Source: Ulota crispa (lineage: Eukaryota > Streptophyta > Bryopsida > Orthotrichales > Orthotrichaceae). From it: DNA of 64,000 nucleotides. The stretch lies in contig OY987244.1 of NCBI GenBank assembly GCA_963920765.1, positions 5,520,501 to 5,584,500 on the forward strand, given 5' to 3'. Numbering within the stretch: position 1 is the stretch's first letter; each line of letters starts with the position of its first letter. A program made the translations under genes and the position numbers. This document shows positions 22,201-33,799 of the stretch, one piece after another. The notes under the pieces are model-generated. The model saw only the letters and a list, made by a program, of their open reading frames with translations, had not been told where the DNA came from and made no database searches.

Positions 22201-23166
22201 GTGAGAGGTTCGGTGATCGTGTGGATCTGTACAACGAGGTTCGGGGGAAGTACATTGTGGACACCAGGGTCATGGATGTGTTGCCCAAGCACGGAGTCAT
22301 CCTTCACCCCCTCCCACGTCTCGATGAGGTCAGTCCCGACTCCTCTGAAACGCTCTCTCACACTTCACATTATCCCATTCCCTTCTGCCTTCCCCCTCTC
22401 TGCTGTATGATACTCCCTCTGTCCCTCCAGAAACGTCCAAAAAGCTTCCTTGCAAAGGATTAACTGTGTTTTAGTCTTTGTGATAGTGACACATGCATTC
22501 TAGAATCAATATATCATCTACCAAATGTATGAAAAATGTCCAGCTTTGATGTTGCCGTTTGGGCACCCAAATTCCATGCTAAAAGTATCATATTTGTGCA
22601 TGCTGCCAGCTCCTCATTATTGATGATTTAAAAATTAGTAGCAACAATGGTACCTCATATGGGCAAGGCCAAGCTTGCTAGGAGAGGAATGCTCTCTAAT
22701 TGCTTAACTTGCCCCCATGAGATCATTGAACATGACAAATGCTTTCTCAGCATTTGAAATCAGCAAAAGGGAGCTTTTTAGTGGTACAGGAAAGGTATCT
22801 GATTTGAAGCTTTTTAGAGGGACAGAGGGAGTATATTTTTACATTTTACCTTTCAGATTGACTTTATTTCTGGCTTCTGTGGAGATGGAAGCGACCCGCT
22901 GGTGGTCATATGAGTGTGTTTAGGGTTCAGGTTCAGGGTGTAGAATAGCTGTTATTCTTGGTGACGAAGACCGAGGTAGACATTGTTAAACCTGCTCTCC
23001 ACAATTTTGCATAAACGACGGTTTTAGGGACGTGACATGGTGTGGTGGTTTTGTCCAGATAACCTTGGAAGTGGACAGTGATCCGCGAGCGGCCTATTTC
23101 CGTCAAGCTAAAAACGGTCTTTTCATTCGGATGGCCTTGCTGAAGTTGCTTCTTCTCGGGTACTAG
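19297..23166 (+). CDS. PYRB: Aspartate carbamoyltransferase, plastid-targeted
   Basis: Exons are 19297-19424, 20043-20419, 20638-20777, 21277-21450, 22092-22328 and 23059-23166. All introns are GT-AG, the phases agree, and together they give 387 aa, the normal plant length. The enzyme joins carbamoyl phosphate and aspartate to form carbamoyl-aspartate, the committed step of UMP synthesis in plastids. Residues 1 to about 75 are a Ser/Arg-rich leader ([15 protein letters not shown]...) typical of transit peptides. The carbamoyl-phosphate motif S-T-R-T-R is at 131-135 in [26 protein letters not shown] is at 206-215 and HPLPRLDE at 345-352. The last exon ends [11 protein letters not shown]. Plant ATCase is a trimer without regulatory chains and is inhibited by UMP. 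Introns 1, 4 and 5 hold repeats described separately. Confidence 0.95.
19380..20001 (+). repeat. Tandem duplication across the ATCase exon 1/intron 1 junction
   Basis: Unit 1 (19380-19699) starts in exon 1 at CTCGCAATCCTCGTTTCGCC and unit 2 (19700-20001) starts CTCGCGATCCTCTTTTTGCC. Both contain CACCCTGCAAGTAATT, the exon 1 donor site, at 19415-19430 and about 19735-19750. Both end GTAGATAGCAGACGG. The second donor is an intronic relic. Splicing a 49-nt cassette from unit 2 would shift the frame. Confidence 0.85.
21575..22012. mobile_element. Foldback element in ATCase intron 4
   Basis: Arms of roughly 165 bases pair: GGCCACAAAATGCCAAATAG near 21611 against CTATTTGGCATTTTGTGGCC near 21957. 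Inward, CAAATCCGTTTGTGTAG and CAACTTATTGAGGGG also have their complements. Boundaries are approximate and the element is non-coding. Confidence 0.7.
22413..22831. mobile_element. Stowaway-like (Tc1/mariner) MITE M1 in ATCase intron 5
   Basis: The ends are CTCCCTCTGTCCCTC and its complement GAGGGACAGAGGGAG, flanked by TA on both sides (22411-22412 and 22832-22833). This is the plant Stowaway pattern. A second copy, M2, is at 53137-53528. Confidence 0.82.
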
Positions 23167-24764
23167 GTCTAGCAATTGTTGCAGTTTTGCTCTCCAGGAT
23201 TTGAGTGTTACGATTACTGGATCATAGGGCTGGGAAGTAGCTCAGTCCTGTGTATCCAACAATTTTGGTTATTGAGGTCCAACTTGCAGGGCTCCTTGTA
23301 ATTTTGGTTACAGAGTTGTATTCACTTTGGAAGTTGCAACGAATTGGTAGCTTCATTTGTAACAGTAGTATGGTCTGTGCTGGTTCCAGACCTATGAGCG
23401 TGCTAAGTTCCTCTTTTTTGAGGTATTGTTTGAATTTTTTGCAACGTTTGAAGAGAAAAGTACTTGGAGATTTGGTATCTCTTGGCCTGGAAGTCCATGG
23501 GATACAAAACAAAGTTCATGCACTCTTCAACAATATATTTTGAGCCCTTGGACACATGTTTCTTTAGTATTCAGAAATTCTCAATAGAGAAGACTTGAAA
23601 ATTCAGTAAGTTTCGGTTTTGAAGTTTGAACTGTGCTAAGTTAAGCTTGTCCGTCTGCTCTTGTGAAGAGCTTCCATTAATATCTCGGGTGCCTTTGAAA
23701 GCTTGGTTTTGTAGTTTTTGTATCTTTCTCAATGGGAAGTACTTAAAAAATTCAATATTTTTCGATTGATGTGAAATTGGAATTGTATGCAATCACATTC
23801 CACACCTTTTTTTATGAAGTGTTTTGTAATGTGTTCTACATGTCTCCAATGTGAGGATGAATGTGGTACATTTGGAAAAACCCAATCCTTACGATTTTTC
23901 CAAATTTCATTATCATCAAAAGCGTATTGAATAACTACTCACTTTACCATCTTCAATTTTGTCAATAGGGGTAGTCATAGCACTTTCTTGGCTGCCTGTG
24001 GTGAATGAGAATGCAAAAGTGTTGTTTTGCTATTGGCTAACGAAGCTTCTATTTTGGTTTTGGTTAGCGTGCAAAACTTCTCACCACCCCATTCTTCTCT
24101 TGTGGAGGTGAAGAATGGACATTTTGTAGGAAAAGTTTCACCTCTTGCAACTTGTGTTTCACCTTATTGTGCTTGTTTTTATTGTCGATTGACTGCTCTT
24201 GCTTAAAATGCTGGCAGCAGGGTTTGAACTTGGGTGTGACGACAGGTTGAGTGGCGTTGGGTTTAATTTCGAGTAGCTTACATGTGAAGGACATATTTTT
24301 AAAATGGGTAAGATCATTCAGCAAAGGTTGTACATGAGGTCCCAGAACTATTGCTGGAGAATCGACTTGGATAATACTTCTCTAAAATTTTAGCAAACTA
24401 TAGCTAACAGTCGGCTACTCAGTGGCAGATGTTGCTCTGTAAACACCCCTCGAAGCTTTAAGTGCATTCCACATGTCCTCTAGTCATGGCAAAAGATACG
24501 CCGCAACACAGAGGAAGCTAACTCACGTCCACGGTGTACAATTTGTCTTTTATGGAGTGCGGAAAATTGCAACAGTTAGCTGAATAACTTGAAGACAAAC
24601 CTCGGTAAGATGTCTGAACTTTTGTATTGCCTCATTTCTCTTGTACCGAAGCTTTGAAAAAGAGAAAATTGGTTGACTTCCTACAGTGGTTGCATGTAAA
24701 GAAACTAAAAGAAACAAGCAGTAGGTCCGTTGAACCTTATCTTCACACTATTGAGAAGTATACT
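23167..24764. other. ATCase 3' flank and intergenic DNA
   Basis: The first few hundred bases are presumably the ATCase 3' untranslated region. The similar words AATTCTCAATAGAGAAGACTTG near 23578 and TTTCTCAATGGGAAGTACTT near 23725 suggest an old short duplication. No gene was recognised. Confidence 0.4.
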
Positions 24765-24881
24765 ACCCCATATTCAATCAATATGGAGTTGTATGTTATA
24801 TATGGAGTGTATAGGGATCAATGCATGATTTAGGTGCACTCCATATATAAAATGCAACTCCATATTGATCAAATATGGGGT
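24765..24881. repeat. Near-perfect 117-bp hairpin
   Basis: The left arm ACCCCATATTCAATCAATAT continues through GGAGTTGTATGTTATATATG. It returns in complement at the right as ATATTGATCAAATATGGGGT, with only scattered mismatches over about 45 paired bases and a loop of about 20 around 24820. This could be a tiny MITE or a precursor of small RNAs; the sequence alone cannot decide. Confidence 0.75.
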
Positions 24882-25178
24882 TAATAGAGTGCTCAACTGC
24901 TCAGTGTAAAGTAGATGTACTGAAGAAATATGAATTTGCTTCTTATGAATGGATGAAATCAATTCTACTCACGGAGAGAGTACCAGTACAATTAAGAAGT
25001 AGGAGACTGATCTTGTGAGAGCAACATAAATTATTACAACTTCTGGGCTGGTTAGTTAGAATTTCACAACATTGTTGGACAAGTAGGCTAGTACTTCATA
25101 GAATTGTGTGCATATCTTTATTTTGTTGTCTTCTTGCGATTGGAAAAATGAGTATTGATTTATGTTGCCTGATGCTTA

Positions 25179-26470
25179 ATGCTCTTTGTTACGCGTTATC
25201 TGCAGATGGGTTTTGGAAACTACATGAGGTCTCTTGCAAAACAGCCCCACAATGAGAAATGGAAGTGTGTAGGGGTTAGAACCACTAGCGGATCCACAAA
25301 GAGATCTAAACTCACTAAGAAAGGGGTAACATTTCTAATTTCACAATACCTAGACACTTGCAAATAAAGAAAACCCTAGAGCAAGTGATGAGCAAGATGA
25401 GGTATATGGAGAAAATTTCAAAGAAGCCAAGGACTTCTTATGAAACACAAGTGAAGGATTAACCTTCCATGACAAAAAAATGGGGATTACTAGAATCCGA
25501 GATAAATTTCTTTCTATTTGTCTATTTTACTACCAAGTAAAACCATTCATGGCTGAGAGTGTTGCTGCCAATCCACCATATATTGGTAAGATAGGCATGA
25601 ATGAGAACATCTCAGACATGCTATTCTATACCTCTAGTGTAAGAGGATTGCACGACTCAAGAATTGAAGAGAGGGCCAATGTCAATTTTGAAGAGGACTA
25701 CTCAAGTGTTGATGAAGAGCTTGATTTTGAAGAACAAATTTCTTCACAACATGAAACTATTCCATAGCCTCCTTCTCAAGGTACGGCTTCTTGCAATTAC
25801 CTCTTCAATTGTGTTTTTCATAACTAGAGAAAGTGGAGCAATATTTCCTAGTTCTTGCTAGTAAAACGTGAAGTCAAATGGCAAGTGCATCATTGTCACC
25901 TTGCACTTCATGAAAAATATTCTCTAAGCTTTGAAATTGCAGTGATGACTGTATTCCAAAAATTGATGACAATATCTTCTACTTCCATTTGGGCTTTCAT
26001 TGTAGGATTCCAACACTTTTGCTCTGAAAACTGAATCACCCTTGTCAAGTGCTCTATGCTTCCTTTTACTTGCAAAAAGTGTCCATTGCCATTGCATTTG
26101 GTGATCAACCATGGACTGATAGATTTGTTCACCGATTTGGGTTTGATTGACAAATTCATATCAAACACAAGGAACATTATTCTGAAATTTTTGATGCCTT
26201 ACCGACATCATGATTTGTACTCACTTTGTCTTTGACATATTGAGAAATACTTTATCTTGCAGATACAACTACTAGACCAAAGACAACACAAGGCACAACA
26301 TCTCCCAGTTGCCATTGACATGAAAAGAAAAAAAAAACCCAAATCATTTCAAGAATCTAGACAAGATACTCAAGAGTAAAATTGTTTACTCATGGAGAAG
26401 AAATTGGAAATGCAATCAGCGCACCAAGATGAGAAGCTACAATATTTGAGGAAACAATTGCAGCAGTAGT
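25179..26470 (+). pseudogene. Possible decayed protein-coding region, unidentified
   Basis: Several unlinked frames look protein-like rather than random. 25205-25367 is basic (KRSKLTKKGVTFLISQYL). 25480-25767 ends acidic (SSVDEELDFEEQ). Near 26395-26470 is a charged, coiled-coil-like stretch (MEKKLEMQSAHQDEKLQYLR). This order resembles accessory SANT/coiled-coil proteins of plant transposons, but no motif allows a name. Stops and frame changes separate the parts. Confidence 0.25.
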
Positions 26471-26479
26471 ATTTACTTG

Positions 26480-29415
26480 ATTTCTGATGCCTAAAGTTGA
26501 AATTCATGAAGATGGAGCAACAATGGGAGGATTCACATTTTTGCTAGACTTTGACAAGTAACATTTTTAAGTTCATCTTGTAAGTAGGGAGGCATAGATA
26601 GGATTCACTTAGCCTTACCAAAATATAGGGTTATGGATTTCTAAAGTTGTGTGTTTCAATTTTGTTTGCAAGTCATTGATGTTAAAGTGCTGTAAACTAT
26701 CTTCTATAATGTGAGAATAATAATCTGTTTCAAAATTGCAAAACAATTTTCTACATTATAAACAATAAGTTGTGCTACACATTGTTGAACCTTTGCTCTT
26801 GTTGCATTCATTGCTGGCTAGCTTTTTGAATTACATTAATTAATTCAGACTTTGTCATATTCATTGTTCCTCTACCTCCTCTTTGTCAATGTAGAGCCTC
26901 TTGCTGTTTCTTGAGACTATAATATGATCCCATGAAAACTATATGTAAAATACGGATGCTCATTTGTTATTAGCTTGAATCAGTTTTTTTTTTTTGGGCA
27001 ATTTAAGGCCCAATTGCTTAAAAAAAAATTGAGCTTCAAGCCTATAGAAACAAAAGGGGAATTTTTTTCAAAAAATGCTAAACTGCAATAATGAAAATTG
27101 CATTCCTCTTTAGGTTTCCTTAAAATTCTTGTCAAATTGAAAATTGATGCCATCACTTTAAAATTATTTGAGGTATTGTCTAATCAAATCCCATGCAATA
27201 GTTAAGTAATGCCAAATTTTATTTGGATATTTTCAAAAAATTATCAATGAATGTTTTTTGCCTACAAAAAAAATCCAATGATGCTGCAAAAATCCATGCA
27301 TAGAGGCTGCCTTCAACTCCAACCAAAAATAGGATGGAGCCTGCAAGCTACAACCCATTTTCAAAAAATGCCATACAAGCATTGGTTGGAAAACACAAAA
27401 AAAAACCGTGGGTTGAGTGGTGGGTCCTATTAGTGTGGTGTTCATGTCTAGTTTTGGAAGCAAATCAACCTTATGAGAGTAAGTTGTGCTGTAATCTTGA
27501 ATGAAATAAGCACCTTGTGAGAAGGAGACTTAATTAGCCATGACACATGACAGAAATAAGCCCCACCACCCGTCATCCGCCTAGCCAAGTGGCGGGGCAT
27601 GAGTGGATTAAACTTGGCAGAGCCTGGCAAGGTTGAAGTCCGCCAGTGTAAAATTTGCCACCCCGCCAGGAGGTGGCGCTAGCATCCGCCGACGTATGCC
27701 AAAAAAGAGTGTCATTTGCATTTGGCAAATGCCTTCCTTTGGGTTTGAGTGCAGTACTTTCAGCTCTTAGAAGGTTTTGAAGTTTTTTATAAGTTACACA
27801 GAACTCACGTATGGTGCTATGTTTTTTGGATGCGTCACTAGAAATTTGAGTTTATAAAAATTCTCCAAAATCTTGTACTTTTCATTTTTTGGTATTGTGG
27901 ATCATGGTATTTTTTTTTTGGCAACACCTACAATTCTAAACAAACCAAAATTAGTCCCACCAATTCTAAACAAACTTGTTGGCAATAGCTAAGTTTCCAT
28001 TGCCAAAAAAAATGCCATGTTGTGGATGCAACTACAGTAATATAAGGTCTTTTACCTAGTTGATCAAAATGTGGAAGTGGTTTTTTCCAAAAGATATGAA
28101 AGGCAAAGAGTAATAAAGGGGGACCCAGGTCTTACTGAAACATGAAGTTACATATGAAATGATACAGCATCTGCTGATGTTTTAGCACTAGCTTTGGGCA
28201 ATGGTCAGCTTGGGGGTACAAAAAGGATTGTTCTAATGAGAATTTTGGACAAACCCCCACTTTTTGCCACCATGCACCAATTTTCATGATTGTACTATTG
28301 CAAATTAAGTTGTTTCCAACAAGGCACATTCTTCATGTGTACACAATAATTGATTTAAAACCCAACAAAGTAGTCTTACTTGTCTAGATCAAACCTTTTA
28401 TGCTAAAAATGGAAACCTGTTACAATTCCATAAAAAGAAAAAAATGGATGATGTGAACATGTAAATTAATTTTTGTATCACCAAATTTGGAGCATAAATG
28501 TAAGCTTAGGTGTATAAAAAATATTTAAACATATAAAGTGCAATGCAATAATAGGTATTGAACCACCGATTACCAAAAGTTTAAATTTTGGGCTTTTTTT
28601 ATACACACCCTAAGCTGTAGTTAAATACATCAAATGGAGTTTTTTTTTTTTTTCAAGATATGTTCTACATGATTGCATAAAGATACCTATTATGTCAAAG
28701 TGTAATAAATTATGTTAAATCAAATTATTTAATGATAGTGTGAAATAGCTCATAAATGACTTTATTAAGGATATGTTTCTTTTGGAAGACATATGTGTGT
28801 GTAAAAGTGGTTGGAAGTATCATCATTTCATGGAGAAGAAAATGACTTTAATGAAAAAATAAAAAGAAAGGAAAATAAAATAAAGGGAATGAAAGGAAAA
28901 AAATGATCATAATCAATGAAAAGCTCACAAGTGTATGACAGAAGTAAAGAAGTACTTTTTATTTTGAATTGCATTGGCATGATGGCTTTGGAGGGAAGAA
29001 AAAGTAGAGAAAAATAGAGAAGTGGAGACACAAGGACACATGCATTTGAAGGTGTATTTATGGTGGGGCAAGTGCATATACACTCAAGGTATGTGAACAT
29101 GGCTTGTTCTAATTGGTTGAGTCCAATTGGCTCTTGTGATTTTCAAGGCAATAATAGTTAGCAATTAAATTTAGTTGAATTAAGTAGTAGTTGGCTAATG
29201 AAAAATAGAGGGCAATGGTCAGTTTGGAGGTCCAAGAAGGATTCATGACTATTAACTTGAAACTTTATTTATAATTAACAATGTTTTGGCAATTTACAAG
29301 TTGTTTATAAAAAAATGCAAAACATTCTATAGAATTATTAACTATATGTATCAATGACAAAGGAAAATATGCTATGTTTTATACTCTTTATTGTGGAGTC
29401 TCTCATTTTAAAGTT
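26480..29415. other. AT-rich intergenic region
   Basis: Homopolymer runs and short dispersed repeats are seen. A GC-richer island at about 27540-27710 (GTCATCCGCCTAGCCAAGTG, CCACCCCGCCAGGAGGTGGC with a short inverted repeat) stands out but has no coding or RNA signature I recognise. No gene is supported. Confidence 0.4.
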
Positions 29416-29419
29416 TTAA

Positions 29420-30064
29420 CCCCTAATGTCCTAGGCCTTTTTTGAGCTTCTTGGAATTTGCTCTAAATTGACAAAAAAACAATTTGTTGATAAGTTTTAT
29501 TAGTTCTTTTTAATTGTAACTGTACAAATTCAAATCAAACATGTTAGAGATCACATAGGAAAAGAAAACACAATAATATCACTTATGGATTGAAAGATTA
29601 TAATGTTTGATTGTGAGGGTGTCAAAACTGTGAAAATAATTTGAAGTCTTTCAATCCTTTTTCACTCGTCATTTCTAAAAATTTGGTCACCAAAAAAAAT
29701 GCAAAGTTGAAGGGCATAACATACATAACTTCAATCAATTTACAACTTCTCAAAATCTACTCTACGATTTTCTTCAATGAGTTTGTAATGTGATTTTTCT
29801 CCAAAATCTAGATATTGTGTTTGAGGCTCATTTGAAAGAGCTCTCAACACTAGAAAATTACAAGATTGTAATGGCACCCTTCCACAAATGTTGAACAGAA
29901 AAATCTTGAATTTATTATTTTCAAATTCAAATTTTAAAAGCTAGAATTAGACTTCAAGAAGGATTTTACAAAAATATAAATTACTAAAATTAATAACTTG
30001 ACATGGATTTATTTACTTCAAAGTTTTGTTGGTACCACATTTGGATGCCTTGGGCATTTAGAAG
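29420..30064. mobile_element. TTAA-flanked piggyBac-like MITE, 645-bp class, copy E2
   Basis: It begins CCCCTAATGTCCTAGGCC after TTAA (29416-29419) and ends TTGGGCATTTAGAAG before TTAA (30065-30068). The right terminus has lost the GGGG. The interior follows E1 throughout (ATGGATTGAAAGATTATAA). Confidence 0.75.
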
Positions 30065-30490
30065 TTAAGAGGATTTCTCAAAAATGCTTCAACAGCTGGA
30101 TGGATATAGGATACTTGAGCAAGTAGCATATATTATGTGAGGCGCTAGATACGTAAGGTATATGACATATTTCCAACAATGTTAAGTGTTTTAGCATGTG
30201 TCCAATTGAGTGATGATAGGGGGGTAATTATCTCCAATTAAAGATTAGAACTAATGAAAATTGCACTATTTTTTGCTAATTTTTCATGAAGTTTGAAATT
30301 AGAGAATTGTAGATCATAGTTTCACCTATTTTCAATGTATAGGCATTTTTTTCTAGAAAGCGCAAAATAAAAATTGGCCATAGCATGTACAAAAAAAAGA
30401 ACACAAAAAATTAGAAACCAATATGTCAGATTTTTATGTGTTTATGATAGGAAGAAAATTTATTGCCACACATTTCTTTAGTTGTTGTAC

Positions 30491-30760
30491 GTAACCAAAT
30501 ACGACATTCATTAATATGAGAGATTAGGGACCTCTCAAAATAACCATGTTGATCTTGACCTAATTCAACAATTTCCATTAAAATGAGAATTCTTAGCTCA
30601 AATCGAGCATAAAACCTTTCAACTTTAGGTCAAATCTGAAAGGTTTTATGTCAATTAAGCTTAGTTTGAGCTGAGTTGACGTAAAACCTTTTGTCAAATT
30701 TCCTTTAAACTACCTCTCATTTCAATGGAAAATTCTCATTTTAATGAATATTGTGTTACC
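30491..30760. mobile_element. Family F MITE copy 1
   Basis: The left ATTCATTAATATGAGAGATT is matched by the complement of CTCATTTTAATGAATATTGT at the right. AGGGACCTCTCAAAATAACC and ATGTTGATCTTGACC align with copy F2 at 36825-37111. Non-coding. Confidence 0.6.
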
Positions 30761-30867
30761 AATAATTTGCAAAGCCAAGCACATATGCCATAAGATTGAT
30801 AAGGCAAATTTGCTATTTTAAAGTTTGTTGGTTGAAGAGTTATGCAAATAAAATTGGGGCCTCTTTC

Positions 30868-31295
30868 CACTACACTAATTATGGTATTTAGTGTTGCAAC
30901 ACTAATTACAAACCCCAACACTAAATGTCAACAATCCTCCTAATGTTACCAACACTAATTGTCAACATACACACTATTTGTCAACTATAGTAATTTTTGG
31001 GATTTTTTTTTACAAGTTTACATTTAGTGTAAGAAATTGGTTCATTTTTATTACAAAAAATGTATATAAATTAAATTTATGAGTTAATATCTAGACAACT
31101 AACACAAATTCCCATTTGTATAGCCAAAATCCTAATCTATAAGGGGTTCACAACAAGAAGAGAGGCAACAAAGAGTAATGTGCAGTAAAAGAAGGCAACT
31201 CTAAATGCAAACTAGTTGAGATTTAGAGTGATTGAAGTAAAAGTGCAGGTAACACTATTGATAACATAACACTAAATACCATTATTAGTGTAGTG
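30868..31295. mobile_element. CACTA-type MITE with 28-base termini
   Basis: CACTACACTAATTATGGTAT at the left pairs with ATACCATTATTAGTGTAGTG at the right. CACTA termini and lack of coding capacity suggest a non-autonomous CACTA element. The flanking triplets (TTC, ACC) differ, so the target duplication is not supported. Confidence 0.65.
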
Positions 31296-31627
31296 ACCAA
31301 GAGCTAGTCACTTTTTTGGTCTTAGTCATGGCTCTTGGTCATGATTAGTGACTAGAGCCAATTCTTTCATCCATTGGTCACCTCCAATAGTGTAAAGTGA
31401 ACTTAGACCAATTAGATAAAGGATTGATTATTATATTATTTTAAAAAAAAGGAGGTAAATTTTATCAATTATTTTTAATCTACATTCTTTCCCAAACAAA
31501 TACTCAATTCCACAATTTTGCAAAAGGTAAAAGTAATAATTTGTCCTTTTCTTGGTATTGTACTTTGCGGTGTAATAAATCGTCTACTTACAAAATCAAG
31601 ATTATTGTGTTGCCCATTGCAATTTAA

Positions 31628-32546
31628 CCCCTAAAGCCCTAAGCTAATTTTTTTACCAAAATTGCTCCAAAATTGCCATTTCTAGTACAAGTACCAAATT
31701 TTAGGTTTTTTTTTTTTTTTGACAAATGTTGCCATTGTACTACGCTAGTATCAAAAGATGTAGAAAAACAAATCAACACTTTTTACCATGTAGATTGTAA
31801 TATATACTCAGTTTGAATTGACAAAAAGCCATTTTTTGTCTCTGGAAAAATCCAAGCAACTGCATTTCACAAGTTCATATTTGTATGAAGTGTTTTTGAA
31901 AATGGTTGTAATTTTTTGGATTTTTTCTTCCAAGCATGTTGGGTACATACTTGAAAATTTTCTAAACACTTAGAATTGTACAACACATGGAAAAAAATAG
32001 TAAGCAAAAATAAGTAATGAATGATTCAAACCACCAAATTGTTAAGAAATTAATTATGGAAATGAAAAATGCCAATCCTCAACTGTATTAATGTTGTAGT
32101 AAATAATCAACATCCTTAGGTTTTGTTTTGTTTTCCAAAATATTGAAAATTGAGTAAAACAAAGGACTTCAAAGTTTATTTTAGAGTAGAGAATCCATAA
32201 CTGCCTTCAAACAAAATCTTCTCATAACTATCATCTCATAAATCAAAATGGAATAATTCAAAGTTTCCTATGTGTATATAAATCTAAAGAAGCAATTTCA
32301 AAAAAGAAAAAGTTTGGAATATAATTTTTGAAGAAATTATACGTTTGTTTGACGAGCAAAAAAAACTCCATACCATGCAATAACTTTTGAATCATGAAGT
32401 CAAAAGTGATGAAAATTGTTGGGCCTTAAAGCTACTCCTTTGACACACTACGTGTGAATATTTCAAAGAAAAATGGAGAAACCCATTGATAGTGAGCTGC
32501 CCAAAATTACTATGTTTCCGAAAAATGATGTTTAGGACTTTAGGGG
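31628..32546. mobile_element. TTAA-flanked piggyBac-like MITE, long class, copy L3
   Basis: The ends are CCCCTAAAGCCCTAAGC and GGACTTTAGGGG, with TTAA at 31624-31627 and 32547-32550. Segments such as GACTTCAAAGTTTATTTTAG occur in L5 and, reversed, in L2. Confidence 0.75.
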
Positions 32547-32550
32547 TTAA

Positions 32551-33295
32551 TAGAGTGCCAATTTAAGTGAAGAGAAATTTTTGATGGATTTAATATTTGG
32601 TGTAAAATTAAACACCAAAAGGAAAAATACATATTTTAAAGTAAACCAATTTAATCTCTAATTACATTGATGTGATGAATATTAGTTCTTTCCTTTATTG
32701 GGCAAAAAAACACTTCTTTAAATTCATATTTCTATTATTAATCCTAAAGTGTTAAAGTACCAGTTTTTTTTTTTAAAATGATAGTGATTACAATTGGTTA
32801 TAATGATGCTTTTTAGGATGAAAGTAAACTTTTGCTTAAATTCAAATGATTCTATTTTTTAAAGTGTTAAAGTGGCAGCTTAAAAAAAATGTTAATGATT
32901 TTAACTAGTTAATTCCTCCTATAATGATAATTTTTAGGGCAATTTAAACTTAGCTTAGAGTTACAAGATTTGATTTTATCGTAAATTGTTAAAACTATAC
33001 TTTAAAAATACAGTGTTGATGATTACAACTAGTTAACTCTTTTTCTAGTGATACTCTATCCATCAAAACTAAACTTTGTTCAACTCTATAAAGGCTTTTG
33101 TTTTGTATGATAAAATTCATTATGCTTGTTTTTGTCTTTGATTATGTTTGCCTTTGAGTAAGTTCTAATTATTTAAATTGTAATATTTGATCTAATGTTT
33201 TTTGTACTAATGCTATATTTTGATAACATGATGTGTGTGGACTCTTCCGAGCATTTGCCCATCTTGGCCAACACTATATGATTTTTTTTGTCCGT
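32551..33295. other. AT-rich intergenic region
   Basis: Weak repeats of the form AAAGTGTTAAAGTRSCAG (near 32747 and 32861) and TGATTACAACTAGTTAA recur at roughly 110-base spacing, suggesting an eroded tandem repeat. No gene. Confidence 0.4.
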
Positions 33296-33378
33296 GTACA
33301 ATATGTTTTATAAAATTCTTGATTGTCATGTACAATATATTTTATGAAATTCTTGATTGTTATGTACAATATGTGTTA
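33296..33378. repeat. 34-bp tandem repeat, about 2.5 copies
   Basis: GTACAATATGTTTTATAAAA at 33296 and GTACAATATATTTTATGAAA at 33330 both continue TTCTTGATTGTYAT; a third partial copy starts at 33364. It directly adjoins the broken end of the TFIIB-like fragment. Confidence 0.8.
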
Positions 33379-33387
33379 GGGATGTTA

Positions 33388-33799
33388 CTTCGGAATATCC
33401 AATTTGTTCTTTGCATTGTAAGTGTTCTTTAAAACAACTCTCACATCAACGTTGTTCATTTGAAGATTTGAGCAAAATCTTCTCACATAAGCAGTGGCAC
33501 TTATTTCTCCCATTGTTGTGTAGTCATCCCTTCTCCGGAGTTCCTTGAGAATCTTTTTGAATATGTGAGAAACTTTTGTAGTTTCTATATAGTTATTTGA
33601 ACTAGCAAGTACTTTTTTAAATGACTGCACATTGTTTTCCATCCGACAAGAAATTTACAAGCGCTATAGCCATGATGTCTTTGTTTTGTACACAAATGGA
33701 GTTCAAGTCAATCATTTGCTTGTAGATCTCCAAAGCACGGTCTTGGATGGTTTTTACTAGTTCAAGTTTATCTGCCACTTCCAAGCCTTGTGTAGCTTC
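33388..33799 (-). pseudogene. TFIIB-like pseudogene fragment (first cyclin fold)
   Basis: Read on the minus strand, the first part (33799 to about 33655) gives LELVKTIQDRALEIYKQMID and QNKDIMAIAL. After a one-base frame change, a second part (33642-33388) gives ISCRMENNVQSFKKV, then YTTMGEISATAYVRRFCSNL and QMNNVDVRVVLKN. These follow plant general transcription factor TFIIB around the first cyclin repeat (consensus VKTIQDRA.EIYK, CRQE, MRRFCSNLGM). The zinc ribbon and second cyclin repeat are missing, and a stop follows LDIPK. No intron signatures remain, so it may be a retrocopy or captured fragment. It cannot encode a working TFIIB. Confidence 0.8.

Noticed and set aside
23228..23260. GTAGCTCAGT resembling a tRNA A box
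   Set aside because: No matching B box or acceptor stem within tRNA distance.
27540..27710. GC-rich island as a tRNA or other RNA gene
   Set aside because: No tRNA A/B boxes or cloverleaf arrangement could be found; only a short inverted repeat around GCCACCCCGCC.
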